Shown here piece by piece: positions 23,687 to 30,186 of a DNA stretch of 39,029 bases. Positions within the stretch are counted from its first letter, which is position 1. Each line of letters starts with the position of its first letter. The notes beneath the pieces are model-generated. The model had not been told where the DNA came from. It did no database searches and worked only from the letters and a program-made list of their open reading frames with translations. Location: positions 1-39,029 of the IMG/VR virus record IMGVR_UViG_3300026116_000066. One strand, given 5' to 3'. The translations under genes and the position numbers were made by a program. The DNA is from a virus.

Positions 23687-24064
23687 ATGAACTCGATCCC
23701 GCTCCCCTCCCCGGATCACACCCTCGATCTCTTCGGCCAATATGGCGGCCTGATTGGTGTGATTATTGGCATGCTCTTCCTGCTCATCCTCGCCGGCAGC
23801 GTGATTGGCTTCTTCCTGCAGCGGTGGAACAGCGTCGCCACGCACAAGCGGATGGAAGAGCTGGCCGCCACAATCGCCGGCCAGGGCAAGGATATTGCCG
23901 CCTCCATCCGCGACACGGCCGACACCTTTGTCACCGCGCTCGAGGGCCTGCAGAAGAACCAGCAGGAGGAACGGAAGGAAATGCTGGGCCTGATTAACGA
24001 CCTTTCCCGTCGGGGAAACGTGGCACATAAGCCACGAACCATCCCAATGAAGCGTGCAGCATAG
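23687..24064 (+). CDS. Single-pass membrane protein with coiled coil, candidate holin or spanin
   Basis: Start ATG 23687 is preferred because AAGGAG lies 6 nt away. An in-frame ATG at 23681 lies directly on the ribosome site. The 125-residue protein has one strongly hydrophobic segment (GGLIGVIIGMLFLLILAGSVIGFFL, about residues 20-44) and then a long charged helix (THKRMEELAATIAGQGKDIAASIRDTADTFVTALEGLQKNQQEERKEM). That shape fits an inner-membrane spanin (Rz-like) or a class III-type holin. It opens the lysis/secreted-protein block after the fibre. Confidence 0.65.
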   Translation: MNSIPLPSPDHTLDLFGQYGGLIGVIIGMLFLLILAGSVIGFFLQRWNSVATHKRMEELAATIAGQGKDIAASIRDTADTFVTALEGLQKNQQEERKEMLGLINDLSRRGNVAHKPRTIPMKRAA

Positions 24065-24123
24065 GCTTGACGGCTCCCGAGTGGGGCCGTAATTGTTTTT
24101 TACCAACCAGAAAGGCATACACA

Positions 24124-24645
24124 ATGCGTAAACTCTCACTCAAAGCCCTGGGGTTCGCCATTGTAGCGGCCCTCATCACCCTCTCACCGGCCGTAAAAGC
24201 GGCCAACCTCGACGATGGCCTCGTCGCCGGTGCGTGGAAAACCTCGGTCATTAACGATGGCGACGTGACCCGCTATGTGGCGGCCACCCTGCTCACCGCC
24301 GCCCAGCCGAGCGCAACCGAGATCACCCTGCCGACCGACCGCCTCGGCACCGCGCAGGCGATCATGCAAACCTCGGGCACCTTGGTCGACGGGATCTCCG
24401 GCACCATCACCCAGGCACCGTACCCGGCTAGCTTCATCATCGGTGGTGTCACCTACACCGACCCGGTATCCATCACCACCCAAGTCGGGGATCTCGTTAC
24501 CACCACCACCGTTGTCACCGCCCAGCTGCGGGGCGATGCGGTGCGCGTGAAGCCGAGCGCCCCCAACCTGGCTGCTGCCGAGCGCGTCAAGGTGTTCATC
24601 ACCTGGAACGTCGCCAAGGCTAACAGCCGCTGGCCCGCCCGCTAA
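24124..24645 (+). CDS. Secreted protein with Sec signal peptide (1 of 3), 173 aa
   Basis: From ATG 24124 (AAAGG upstream) the protein begins with a textbook signal peptide: MRKLSLKALGF, a hydrophobic core, and a cleavage site after SPAVKA (about residue 26). The mature part is Thr/Ala/Val-rich and beta-prone, with no Cys or recognised domain. An earlier in-frame start at 24067 would hide the signal and has no ribosome site. It is the first of three adjacent genes with signal peptides, joined by TAATG and short spacing. Phage virion proteins do not normally use Sec, so a role in the host periplasm or outer membrane is likely. Function unknown. Confidence 0.75.
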   Translation: MRKLSLKALGFAIVAALITLSPAVKAANLDDGLVAGAWKTSVINDGDVTRYVAATLLTAAQPSATEITLPTDRLGTAQAIMQTSGTLVDGISGTITQAPYPASFIIGGVTYTDPVSITTQVGDLVTTTTVVTAQLRGDAVRVKPSAPNLAAAERVKVFITWNVAKANSRWPAR

Positions 24646-25103
24646 TGTTCAACGTCACCGCCATTAAGCGCAGCGCCTGGGGTATCCTGGGCGCGGCGCT
24701 TTTGTCTGCTTCCGCCTTCGCGGCCGACCTGCAGCCCTTTGAAGTGCAAACCAACAGCCAGGGCGAAGTTCTCGGTGTGCCGGTAAACACCCCCAAGGGC
24801 GGCATGACGCGCCTGCCCACCACCACCTCCAAGACTTTCGTGCTCACCAGCGGCACGCAGATCGTCGGCTTGCCCGCGACCGGCAATTACCTGGTGTGCC
24901 CCTTCTCCCTGCAGGCCGACCCCTGCGGCGCGACCCCCACGCAGAATACCGAAGTGCTCGATGGCACCTCCGCCTGGACGCTCAACCCGGGCATCCTCAA
25001 GGTCGGCCCCATCAGCGGCAGCATCGTATGGGATCGCTTCTACGCCACCGCTTACGACGTGAGCGGCACCGGCCTTGCCCCCAAATACTACAAGAAGCCG
25101 TAA
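24645..25103 (+). CDS. Secreted protein with Sec signal peptide (2 of 3), 152 aa
   Basis: ATG overlaps the stop of the preceding gene (TAATG). The N-terminus has a basic/hydrophobic signal (MFNVTAIKRSAWGILGAALLSASAFA) with a likely cleavage site after AFA. The mature region is beta-prone and contains two Cys in NYLVCPFSLQADPCGAT, 12 residues apart, which could form a disulphide in the periplasm. The C-terminus is Tyr/Lys-rich. No family is recognised. Its coupling to the neighbouring secreted genes suggests a shared complex or pathway. Confidence 0.75.
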   Translation: MFNVTAIKRSAWGILGAALLSASAFAADLQPFEVQTNSQGEVLGVPVNTPKGGMTRLPTTTSKTFVLTSGTQIVGLPATGNYLVCPFSLQADPCGATPTQNTEVLDGTSAWTLNPGILKVGPISGSIVWDRFYATAYDVSGTGLAPKYYKKP

Positions 25104-25104
25104 C

Positions 25105-25875
25105 ATGAAGATCCTCCGTCAACTTGTCCTGGCGGCGCTTCTCGTTGCCCTACCCTTTACCGCCAAGGCGGACGGCACCCTCGGCATGTGGGGCCCCTAC
25201 CTCTCCTTCGCCAGCGGCGGCCTTGTCAGCGGGCAGGACATCACCCCCGGTAATGTGACAGCCAGCGGTATTTTCACCGGCGACGGATCTGGGCTCTTCA
25301 ACCTCAACCTGGCGCAAGTCAGCTCGACGAACCCCGCCACCAGCTCCACCATCCTCGTCGGCGGGATCTCCGGCACCCTCGTTGCCGGCAGCACCAACAC
25401 CGCCAGCATGACCACCATTTATGCGGTGAATAACCTGATCATCGGCAATAGCGCCAGCGTTCCCAGCCTCTCCGGCAAGCTGCTCATCCGCCAAACCTCC
25501 GACGGCGCGGGCCTTGCCATGCGGATCTACAACCAGAGCCAGAGCCAGTTTACCGGCGTCGGCATGGATACCTCTTCGGTGCCGTGCTGGTATCGCGGGG
25601 CCAGCTGCATTGTGAACCTGATGTCCACCGGCATCAGCGTTGCGGTCGTCAGCGCCACCACCGGCAACTTCGGCGGCACCGTGAGCGCGTCGCAAGTCAG
25701 CGCCACCACCGCTTCCCTCACCACCATCCAATTCGCGCAGAACAACACCGGCTCGGCCCCGTTCACTTGCGCGGCCGGCACGAAGAACAGCATGCAGCTC
25801 GCCAGCAATTCCCTGCCCAACTTCTGCAACGGTTCGAGCTGGGTTAAATCCGACGGCACGGCTGCAGTATGGTAA
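25105..25875 (+). CDS. Secreted fibre-like protein with Sec signal peptide (3 of 3), 256 aa
   Basis: From ATG 25105, one base after the previous stop, the protein starts with a signal peptide (MKILRQLVLAALLVALPFTAKA). The mature part is Ser/Thr/Gly/Asn-rich and has the repeat style of fibres and adhesins (GNVTASGIFTGDGSGLFNLNLAQV, and VVSATTGNFGGTVSASQVSATTASLTTIQ). Cys pairs (PCWYRGASC, and FTCAAG...FCNGSS) fit an oxidising compartment. An in-frame upstream start at 25075 lies inside the previous gene. It may be a surface-exposed or outer membrane protein. A tail-associated fibre is less likely because of the signal. Confidence 0.75.
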   Translation: MKILRQLVLAALLVALPFTAKADGTLGMWGPYLSFASGGLVSGQDITPGNVTASGIFTGDGSGLFNLNLAQVSSTNPATSSTILVGGISGTLVAGSTNTASMTTIYAVNNLIIGNSASVPSLSGKLLIRQTSDGAGLAMRIYNQSQSQFTGVGMDTSSVPCWYRGASCIVNLMSTGISVAVVSATTGNFGGTVSASQVSATTASLTTIQFAQNNTGSAPFTCAAGTKNSMQLASNSLPNFCNGSSWVKSDGTAAVW

Positions 25876-26327
25876 GCCTCACCTTTGGTTCCGTCAGCCA
25901 GGCGCACCTCGCCGGCGTCACTCCTGCCCTTCGGGGCATTTGTGTCAGGGCCCTCGAGCTCGGCAGCTCCATCGGCTTCGACTTCTCCGTGATTGACGGC
26001 CTCCGCACCCCGGCCGAGGCGAAAGCCAACACCGCCAAGGGCACCAGCCAAACCACCCACAGCAAGCACCTACCCAGCCCTCCCGATGGTTTGGCCCGGG
26101 CGGTTGACCTGTGCCCCTACCCCAAGGTTCAAAATGGCCTGCAGGTCGATATGGCAGGCTGGGCCACCCAACCCGAAGTGCTCGGCCGGTGGTGGACACT
26201 ACGCGCCCTGATGATGCTCGCGGCCGCCGAGCAGGGCCTCACCCTCCGTTGGGGTGGGGATTGGGATAGCGACCTGGACATGCGCGACCACACCATGCTT
26301 GATGCGTTTCATTTCGAGCTGGTGTAG
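25869..26327 (+). CDS. Endolysin, M15-type peptidoglycan peptidase
   Basis: This enzyme would cleave peptide bonds in peptidoglycan at the end of infection. The 152-residue protein shows the zinc motifs of the M15 (D-Ala-D-Ala carboxypeptidase / L-alanyl-D-glutamate endopeptidase) family: THSKH with His67, then ARAVDL with Asp80, and DAFHFEL with His148 near the C-terminus. There is no signal peptide or transmembrane segment, so release through a holin is expected. ATG overlaps the stop of the third secreted protein. The catalytic spacing HLPSPPDGLARAVD has a small insertion compared with compact members. Confidence 0.88.
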   Translation: MVSLTFGSVSQAHLAGVTPALRGICVRALELGSSIGFDFSVIDGLRTPAEAKANTAKGTSQTTHSKHLPSPPDGLARAVDLCPYPKVQNGLQVDMAGWATQPEVLGRWWTLRALMMLAAAEQGLTLRWGGDWDSDLDMRDHTMLDAFHFELV

Positions 26328-26351
26328 AATTAACCAAAAGGAGAACCCCTC

Positions 26352-26711
26352 ATGAATATCTTTGCTCGTGCCGCTGCCGCCCTGGCCGGTTACAAAACCC
26401 ACGTTGCCAATATCTCGAGTGCGGCCGGCACCCTGCTCGTCGCCTCCGGCTTGAACGTCGACCCCCAAACCATCACCGACATCGCCATGAACGGCGTGAC
26501 CACCGCCCAACAAGCGGCCCAGCTCGGCTCCGAACTCTCCGGCGCGAACTGGCAGCAAGTGGGCATCGGCCTTGGCGTGGCCCTCGGCGGCAACCTTCTC
26601 TCGAGCCTGATGCGCTCCCTCGTCGCAACCCCGGGCACGCTCGCGGTGGTGACAGGTGTTGCCCAGGCCGTTGCACAATCAGGACAGGCCACGATTAAAT
26701 CCGGCAAATAG
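26352..26711 (+). CDS. Small Ala/Gly-rich hydrophobic protein, candidate holin
   Basis: 119 residues preceded by AAGGAG. Three hydrophobic stretches can be seen (ISSAAGTLLVASGL, VGIGLGVALGGNLLSSLM and GTLAVVTGVAQAVA), with a basic C-terminus (TIKSGK). Next to the endolysin, a holin is the obvious guess, but the segments are short and Ala/Gly-rich, so membrane insertion is not certain. It could also be a virion protein. A terminator follows at 26727. Confidence 0.6.
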   Translation: MNIFARAAAALAGYKTHVANISSAAGTLLVASGLNVDPQTITDIAMNGVTTAQQAAQLGSELSGANWQQVGIGLGVALGGNLLSSLMRSLVATPGTLAVVTGVAQAVAQSGQATIKSGK

Positions 26712-26726
26712 GCCGGCCTCTACCTC

Positions 26727-26750
26727 AAGCCCCCCTACCCGGGGGCTTTT
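26727..26750 (+). terminator. Rho-independent terminator after the lysis genes
   Basis: AGCCCCC and GGGGGCT form a stem around CTACCC, followed by TTTTGTTT. It ends the main structural/lysis transcript. Confidence 0.85.
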
Positions 26751-26811
26751 GTTTGGGCGTAGGGTTGAAGGGTTAAGCGTAACACCTCACCTCTTACCCA
26801 CGGAGATCCCA

Positions 26812-27006
26812 ATGCCCCGCGATCCGAACTGGTTGCCGCCGGTGCTTGTCCACCAAACGCAGCTCGAGCTCCCGTTCCCCCCGCGCCCTGGCGTTAAGAC
26901 GCGCCGGATGCTGGCCGATGCCTGCCCCAAGTGCCGATGCCTGCACACCAGCGTCGAGAGCGCCCAGGCCTGCCGCTCGATGGTGAACAGCCGAGAGCAG
27001 CAATAA
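26812..27006 (+). CDS. Small zinc-ribbon-like protein, 64 aa
   Basis: The start ATG 26812 has GGAG upstream. The longer reading from 26656 runs through the terminator and is rejected. The C-terminal half contains CPKCRCLH and a further Cys (AQACRS), a spacing suggestive of a small zinc-binding fold. The N-terminus is Pro-rich. It stands alone between two terminators, so it either has its own promoter or uses read-through. No function is known. Confidence 0.55.
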   Translation: MPRDPNWLPPVLVHQTQLELPFPPRPGVKTRRMLADACPKCRCLHTSVESAQACRSMVNSREQQ

Positions 27007-27008
27007 AG

Positions 27009-27034
27009 AAAGCCCCCTTAACCGGGGGCTTTTT
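27009..27034. terminator. Bidirectional terminator between convergent operons
   Basis: AAAGCCCCC (27009-27017) pairs with GGGGGCTTT (27024-27032). A T5 run follows on the plus strand, and CTTTCTTTATT follows on the minus strand. It separates the rightward late operon from the leftward recombination operon. Confidence 0.85.
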
Positions 27035-27047
27035 CGTGGGCGGTAGC

Positions 27048-27659
27048 TTAGAAGCTGCCACCGTTGGCGGGAGCATCGGACGCCGGCGTTTCCTTGCCCG
27101 GGTCGAACTCGGCCGTGGTGCCAACACCAGCGGTGGCCTCATTGCCTTCGGCCGCTTCTTCGCCTGCAGCTTCGGCTCCTTCGGCTTCATCCTCTTCGGC
27201 ACCAGCTTCACCTTCGGCCGTGGCTTCGCCGGCATCGGCATCGAGCAGCTCAGGTTGGTCGGGCTCGGCCGCCGGCATCGAGCGGGCCAGGTGGCCGATC
27301 TCATCCACCGGGATCAGGTAGGCGTCGGTGTCGGGGAGGGCGCTGATGTCGTGGACGTTCTCGAGGTTGCGCGGGGCGGACACAGCGATCTTCAAAGTCT
27401 TGCCGATCTTCACTTCACCGATGCTCACGCGGATGGATTTGCGGCCTTCGGTGGCAAGCTCATCCAGCATGCGGGTGACAACCAGTTTCGTGATCTGGTC
27501 GAGTTTGCTGAACTGGATGCGCTGCTCTTGCTCGGAGAGCTTATCCCAACCCGGCACATTCTTGAGCAGGTCGGCCATGTTATCCTGCAGCAGCTGGCGG
27601 ATGGATCCGTCGACCTCGATTAGGGTGGCTTCGGTGATGGTTTGGTCATTCGTCGTCAT
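27048..27659 (-). CDS. Hypothetical protein with acidic low-complexity tail, 203 aa
   Basis: Last gene of the leftward recombination operon. Residues 1-125 form a helical/mixed domain (IRQLLQDNMADLLKNVPGWDKLSEQEQRIQFSKLDQITKLVVTRMLDEL, then KSIRVSIGEVKIGKTLKIAVSA). Residues about 140-203 are an Ala/Glu/Gly-rich acidic tail, probably disordered. AAAGGAAT precedes ATG 27659. Acidic tails of this type in replication proteins often mimic nucleic acid or recruit partners such as SSB, but here that is only a possibility. No family is recognised. Confidence 0.7.
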   Translation of the reverse strand: MTTNDQTITEATLIEVDGSIRQLLQDNMADLLKNVPGWDKLSEQEQRIQFSKLDQITKLVVTRMLDELATEGRKSIRVSIGEVKIGKTLKIAVSAPRNLENVHDISALPDTDAYLIPVDEIGHLARSMPAAEPDQPELLDADAGEATAEGEAGAEEDEAEGAEAAGEEAAEGNEATAGVGTTAEFDPGKETPASDAPANGGSF

Positions 27660-27882
27660 GATTTATTCCTTTGGTTTTGATTTTGTTTCAGTAGGTTATG
27701 GTTATAAAAATGAGGTAGCCACCCAATTGCGGCTACCTCGACCCATGACCCCGCGATACTTCCCGGGAAGTGAAGCGGCGGAGCTTTGCACCACGAAGGG
27801 TAATAAGTGGCGGCTGGGCTTTCGCTTCAACCACTCCTGCATTCACGCTTTTCATTTGAGGTAATCCCCGGGGGTTTGTCAA
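27660..27882. other. Gap between the 203-aa gene and SSB: terminator, palindrome, no confident gene
   Basis: Besides the hairpin at 27712-27739, the gap has a perfect 14-base palindrome at 27758-27771 (ACTTCCCGGGAAGT). Two tiny frames cross it: 40 codons on minus (27733-27855) and 39 codons on plus (27745-27864). Neither has a ribosome site, so I do not call a gene. The 50 bases upstream of the 203-aa gene are AT-rich and could hold a separate promoter. Confidence 0.45.
27712..27739 (-). terminator. Hairpin terminator (minus strand) after SSB
   Basis: GAGGTAGCC and GGCTACCTC form a perfect 9-bp stem, followed on the minus strand by ATTTTTA. It lies about 145 bp after the SSB stop and would end or attenuate the ERF-SSB transcript before the last gene. 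Confidence 0.7.
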
Positions 27883-28344
27883 CTAGAACGGGATCTCGTC
27901 GTCAAACGGAGCATCGGTTGGCGATGCCTGCTTGGCGGCGGTGGCGGGCTTGGAGCGCGGGGTTGGATCACCCTCGCCGCTGCGGTCGGAAGATCCGTCC
28001 TTGCGGTCGAGCATCACCAGCTGGCCGCGCGGGGTTTCCACCACGACTTCCGTGGTGTACCGCTCGCTGCCGTCCTTGTCCGTCCACTTGCGGGTTTGGA
28101 GCTTGCCCTCGACGTAAACTCGACTGCCCTTGTTGAGGTATTTTTCCGCTACCTCCGCCAGGGTGCCGAACATCACGACCTTGTGCCATTCGGTTTTTTC
28201 CTTGTTTTCGCCGGATTGTTTATCTTTCCAGCGCTCCGTAGTAGCGACCGAGAGGGTCGCTATCTTGGAGCCGCCGGTGGTGGATCGTACTTCGGGATCC
28301 TTACCGATGTTCCCGAGAAGAACAACGCGGTTGATGGCGCTCAT
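27883..28344 (-). CDS. ssb: Single-stranded DNA-binding protein
   Basis: SSB coats single-stranded DNA during replication and recombination. The 153-residue protein has the bacterial-type OB fold: MSAINRVVLLGNIGKDPEVRST at the N-terminus, TEWHKVVMFGTLAEVAEKYLNKGSRVYVEGKLQTRKW (about residues 52-88), then a disordered linker and the acidic tip DDEIPF, the tail that recruits partner proteins. Length is slightly short. ATG overlaps the stop of the upstream gene (TAATG), so it is coupled to it. Confidence 0.95.
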   Translation of the reverse strand: MSAINRVVLLGNIGKDPEVRSTTGGSKIATLSVATTERWKDKQSGENKEKTEWHKVVMFGTLAEVAEKYLNKGSRVYVEGKLQTRKWTDKDGSERYTTEVVVETPRGQLVMLDRKDGSSDRSGEGDPTPRSKPATAAKQASPTDAPFDDEIPF

Positions 28345-28811
28345 TATGCAGCGCCCCCGGTCGTTTCTTCACCCTGGGCGGTGGTAGCACCAGCCTCGGC
28401 ACCTGCGGCTGCAGGAGCGGGCGCGGGCGCGGTGGTGGCCGCTGCGGTAGGCGTTGGGGCAGGGGTCGGTGCCGGCGTCGGCTTGGGAGCCGGGGCCGGG
28501 GTAGGCTTAGGCGCAGGCGTCACCTTGCCGGCACCGCCAGCAGGGGCGGGCGCGGCAGCGGGGGCGGTCGTCGGCTTGGGAGCCTTGGCACCCGGGTCGC
28601 CCTCAATGACGGTGGCGGTGATAACGTGCGCCAACATCAGGGTTGTAACCTGGCCCTTCTCGTTGCGGTATTCATGACCAGTAACCTTCTGCCGGCTGCA
28701 TTGCCGGATGAGGTTCATGGCATCCTTCGCGGCCATCTTAACGACCTGCGTTTTGCCGCTGTCCAGCTCGAGCTCAACGCTCACCAGCTGGTTAGCTTGT
28801 TTTGCATCCAT
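28344..28811 (-). CDS. Hypothetical protein with Pro/Ala-rich tail, between ERF and SSB
   Basis: 155 residues. The first about 75 form a compact domain (ANQLVSVELELDSGKTQVVKMAAKDAMNLIRQCSRQKVTGHEYRNEKGQVTTLMLAHVITATVI) of unknown family. The rest is a Pro/Ala/Thr low-complexity segment with repeated APKPTPAP units. It lies between the ERF annealase and SSB and starts after AAGGAG. A nucleic-acid-associated role is likely from context only. Confidence 0.75.
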   Translation of the reverse strand: MDAKQANQLVSVELELDSGKTQVVKMAAKDAMNLIRQCSRQKVTGHEYRNEKGQVTTLMLAHVITATVIEGDPGAKAPKPTTAPAAAPAPAGGAGKVTPAPKPTPAPAPKPTPAPTPAPTPTAAATTAPAPAPAAAGAEAGATTAQGEETTGGAA

Positions 28812-28835
28812 GGTTAGGTGCTCCTTTTGGTGGGG

Positions 28836-29813
28836 TTAAAACAGCTCGTCGGCCGGGGAGCCAGCTGCAGGTGCAGCGGCCGGAGCGGCGACGGGTTGTT
28901 CCTCAACCGGCGAGGGTGCCGGAGAAGTGGGGGTGGGCTCGGGCGCGGGGGCCGGAGCTGGCGCGGCTGCAGGTGCAGCGGCCGGAGTGGGGGCGACGGT
29001 GGCTTGCACCGGGGCAGCGGCAACCGTGGCGGTTTTCGCTGCGTCAGCCGCCTTCTTCTTCGCCTCCGAAAGCTCGGCAATCAGCGTATCGTATCCGGGC
29101 TTATCCATTTCCTGCAGGCGCTTGAACTTGGTGCTGTTCAACGTCCAGATGGTGTTGATCTCCGGCACCGAAGAGGCGTGCGCGACGCTATCGCGGATCT
29201 CCTGCATGAACTCCTTGGGCTCGAAGGCACCGGCGGTTTGTCGGTTCGCCGTGGTGTGTTCGGTATCTTCGGACTCATCGCTCGCCAGGAGGAACTCGGA
29301 TTTGAGCAGCTGCTTCCGGGCTTGGGTGAGGAACTTGCCGACGGCCTTATCCTGTTTATCGTTTGCCTCGGCCATGATTTTGCGGTCGAGGGTTTGCGCG
29401 GAGTCGGGGTGGCTGATGCGGAAGATCACATAACCAATAACCTTGTTGGCGTCGGGCTGCTGGATGATCTCATAATCCTGCAGGTGGATGCGGATGCCAG
29501 CCTGGTTGAGGTATTTGCGGACGTGCTTAATGTAGTCCGTGTCCTTCGAGTAGTTATATTTGGCGTGGGTATTCTCGCCGGACATGGCGACGGCATCACC
29601 GCAAGCCCGCTGCACCGCGAGCATGGCTTGCTCGAGGGTGGGCCACTTGCCGTCCTCACCCTTCTTGATGGTGACATCAGCCTCGGGTTTAGTTTCAACG
29701 GGAGCTGCAGGTGTTAGGGGTGCAGCAACGCCGGCAGCTGGTGCCGGCGCGGGAGTGGGGGTTGGGGTGGGTTGGGCAGCAGGTGTTGCCTCGGGAGTGG
29801 GGGTAGTTGTCAT
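28836..29813 (-). CDS. erf: ERF-family single-strand annealing protein (recombinase)
   Basis: Annealing proteins of this family pair complementary single strands in phage recombination and genome circularisation. The 325-residue protein has an Ala/Pro/Thr-rich N-terminus (to about residue 48). The conserved ERF region follows (about 55-190: WPTLEQAMLAVQRACGDAVAMSGENTHAKYNYSKDTDYIKHVRKYLNQAGIRIHL, then VIFRISHPDSAQTLDRKIMAEANDKQDKAVGKFLTQARKQLLKSEFLL), and then a helical C-terminus with another Ala/Pro-rich tail. The family match is from sequence pattern (A-KY-Y motif and KAVG--LT-ARK-LL). It is first in its operon, downstream of a TTGACC/TAGCTT promoter. AAAAGGAAAG precedes ATG 29813. Confidence 0.85.
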   Translation of the reverse strand: MTTTPTPEATPAAQPTPTPTPAPAPAAGVAAPLTPAAPVETKPEADVTIKKGEDGKWPTLEQAMLAVQRACGDAVAMSGENTHAKYNYSKDTDYIKHVRKYLNQAGIRIHLQDYEIIQQPDANKVIGYVIFRISHPDSAQTLDRKIMAEANDKQDKAVGKFLTQARKQLLKSEFLLASDESEDTEHTTANRQTAGAFEPKEFMQEIRDSVAHASSVPEINTIWTLNSTKFKRLQEMDKPGYDTLIAELSEAKKKAADAAKTATVAAAPVQATVAPTPAAAPAAAPAPAPAPEPTPTSPAPSPVEEQPVAAPAAAPAAGSPADELF

Positions 29814-29842
29814 GGTGTCTTTCCTTTTTTGATTGACGACCT

Positions 29843-29902
29843 AAGCTACCCCGCCACGCCTTAAACGGTCAATGCCAAACTTGGCACATTTTTCTGTTGA
29901 CG
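29843..29902. promoter_or_regulatory. Divergent promoter/operator region between ERF operon and repressor operon
   Basis: On the minus strand, -35 TTGACC (29867-29872) is spaced 18 bases from -10 TAGCTT (29843-29848). A perfect palindrome TGCCAA-AC-TTGGCA lies at 29873-29886, directly upstream of that -35. On the plus strand a TTGACG at 29897-29902 is a candidate -35 for the HTH/helicase operon, although its -10 is weak. The palindrome is well placed to be the operator of the small HTH protein encoded next to it. Confidence 0.6.
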
Positions 29903-29958
29903 AGGGGGGGAGTGTTGCGGCTAACCTATGAGCGACCCATAAAAACAGGAAACCCCCG

Positions 29959-30186
29959 ATGCTAAATATCCCTGATAATACAGACACTCGGCTCGAAGTT
30001 AAGAGCTGGGAAGCCAGGATAAAAGCCCTTGGCCTCACGCCGCCCGAGTTTGCGGTGAAGGCCGATGTGCCATACCGCTCGCTTCGGAATTACCTGAATG
30101 GTAAATCCGAACCTCTCGCCTCAACCTACGTTAAAATCGTAGAGCTGCTGCGCGACCTCGAGCGTGTGGCACCGGCCCATGTATAA
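29959..30186 (+). CDS. Small HTH transcriptional regulator (XRE/Cro-like)
   Basis: 75 residues. The segment WEARIKALGLTPPEFAVKADVPYRSLRNYLNGKSEPLASTYVKIVELLRDL is a helix-turn-helix of the XRE/Cro type, with the recognition helix at YRSLRNYLN. ACAGGAAA precedes ATG 29959. It is the first gene of the rightward replication operon and stands next to a palindromic operator, so it probably represses its own and the divergent promoter. Its small size is like Cro. No integrase or lysogeny genes are present, so a lytic timing switch is more likely than a lysogeny switch. Confidence 0.8.
   Translation: MLNIPDNTDTRLEVKSWEARIKALGLTPPEFAVKADVPYRSLRNYLNGKSEPLASTYVKIVELLRDLERVAPAHV

Noticed and set aside
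27733-27864. Two short frames (40 aa on minus, 39 aa on plus) between the 203-aa gene and SSB
   Set aside because: Neither has a ribosome site and one ends inside a terminator stem. Kept only as a note.
28380-29010. Tandem-repeat or CRISPR-like structure in the Pro/Ala coding repeats
   Set aside because: The repeats are irregular, in frame, and encode low-complexity protein tails; no direct repeats with unique spacers.
28818-29717. 299-codon plus-strand frame opposite ERF
   Set aside because: Gly/Arg/Leu-rich shadow; the minus-strand frame matches the ERF family.
29959-30186. Lysogeny repressor
   Set aside because: The HTH protein lacks a C-terminal dimerisation/cleavage domain, and no integrase, excisionase or att site is seen.
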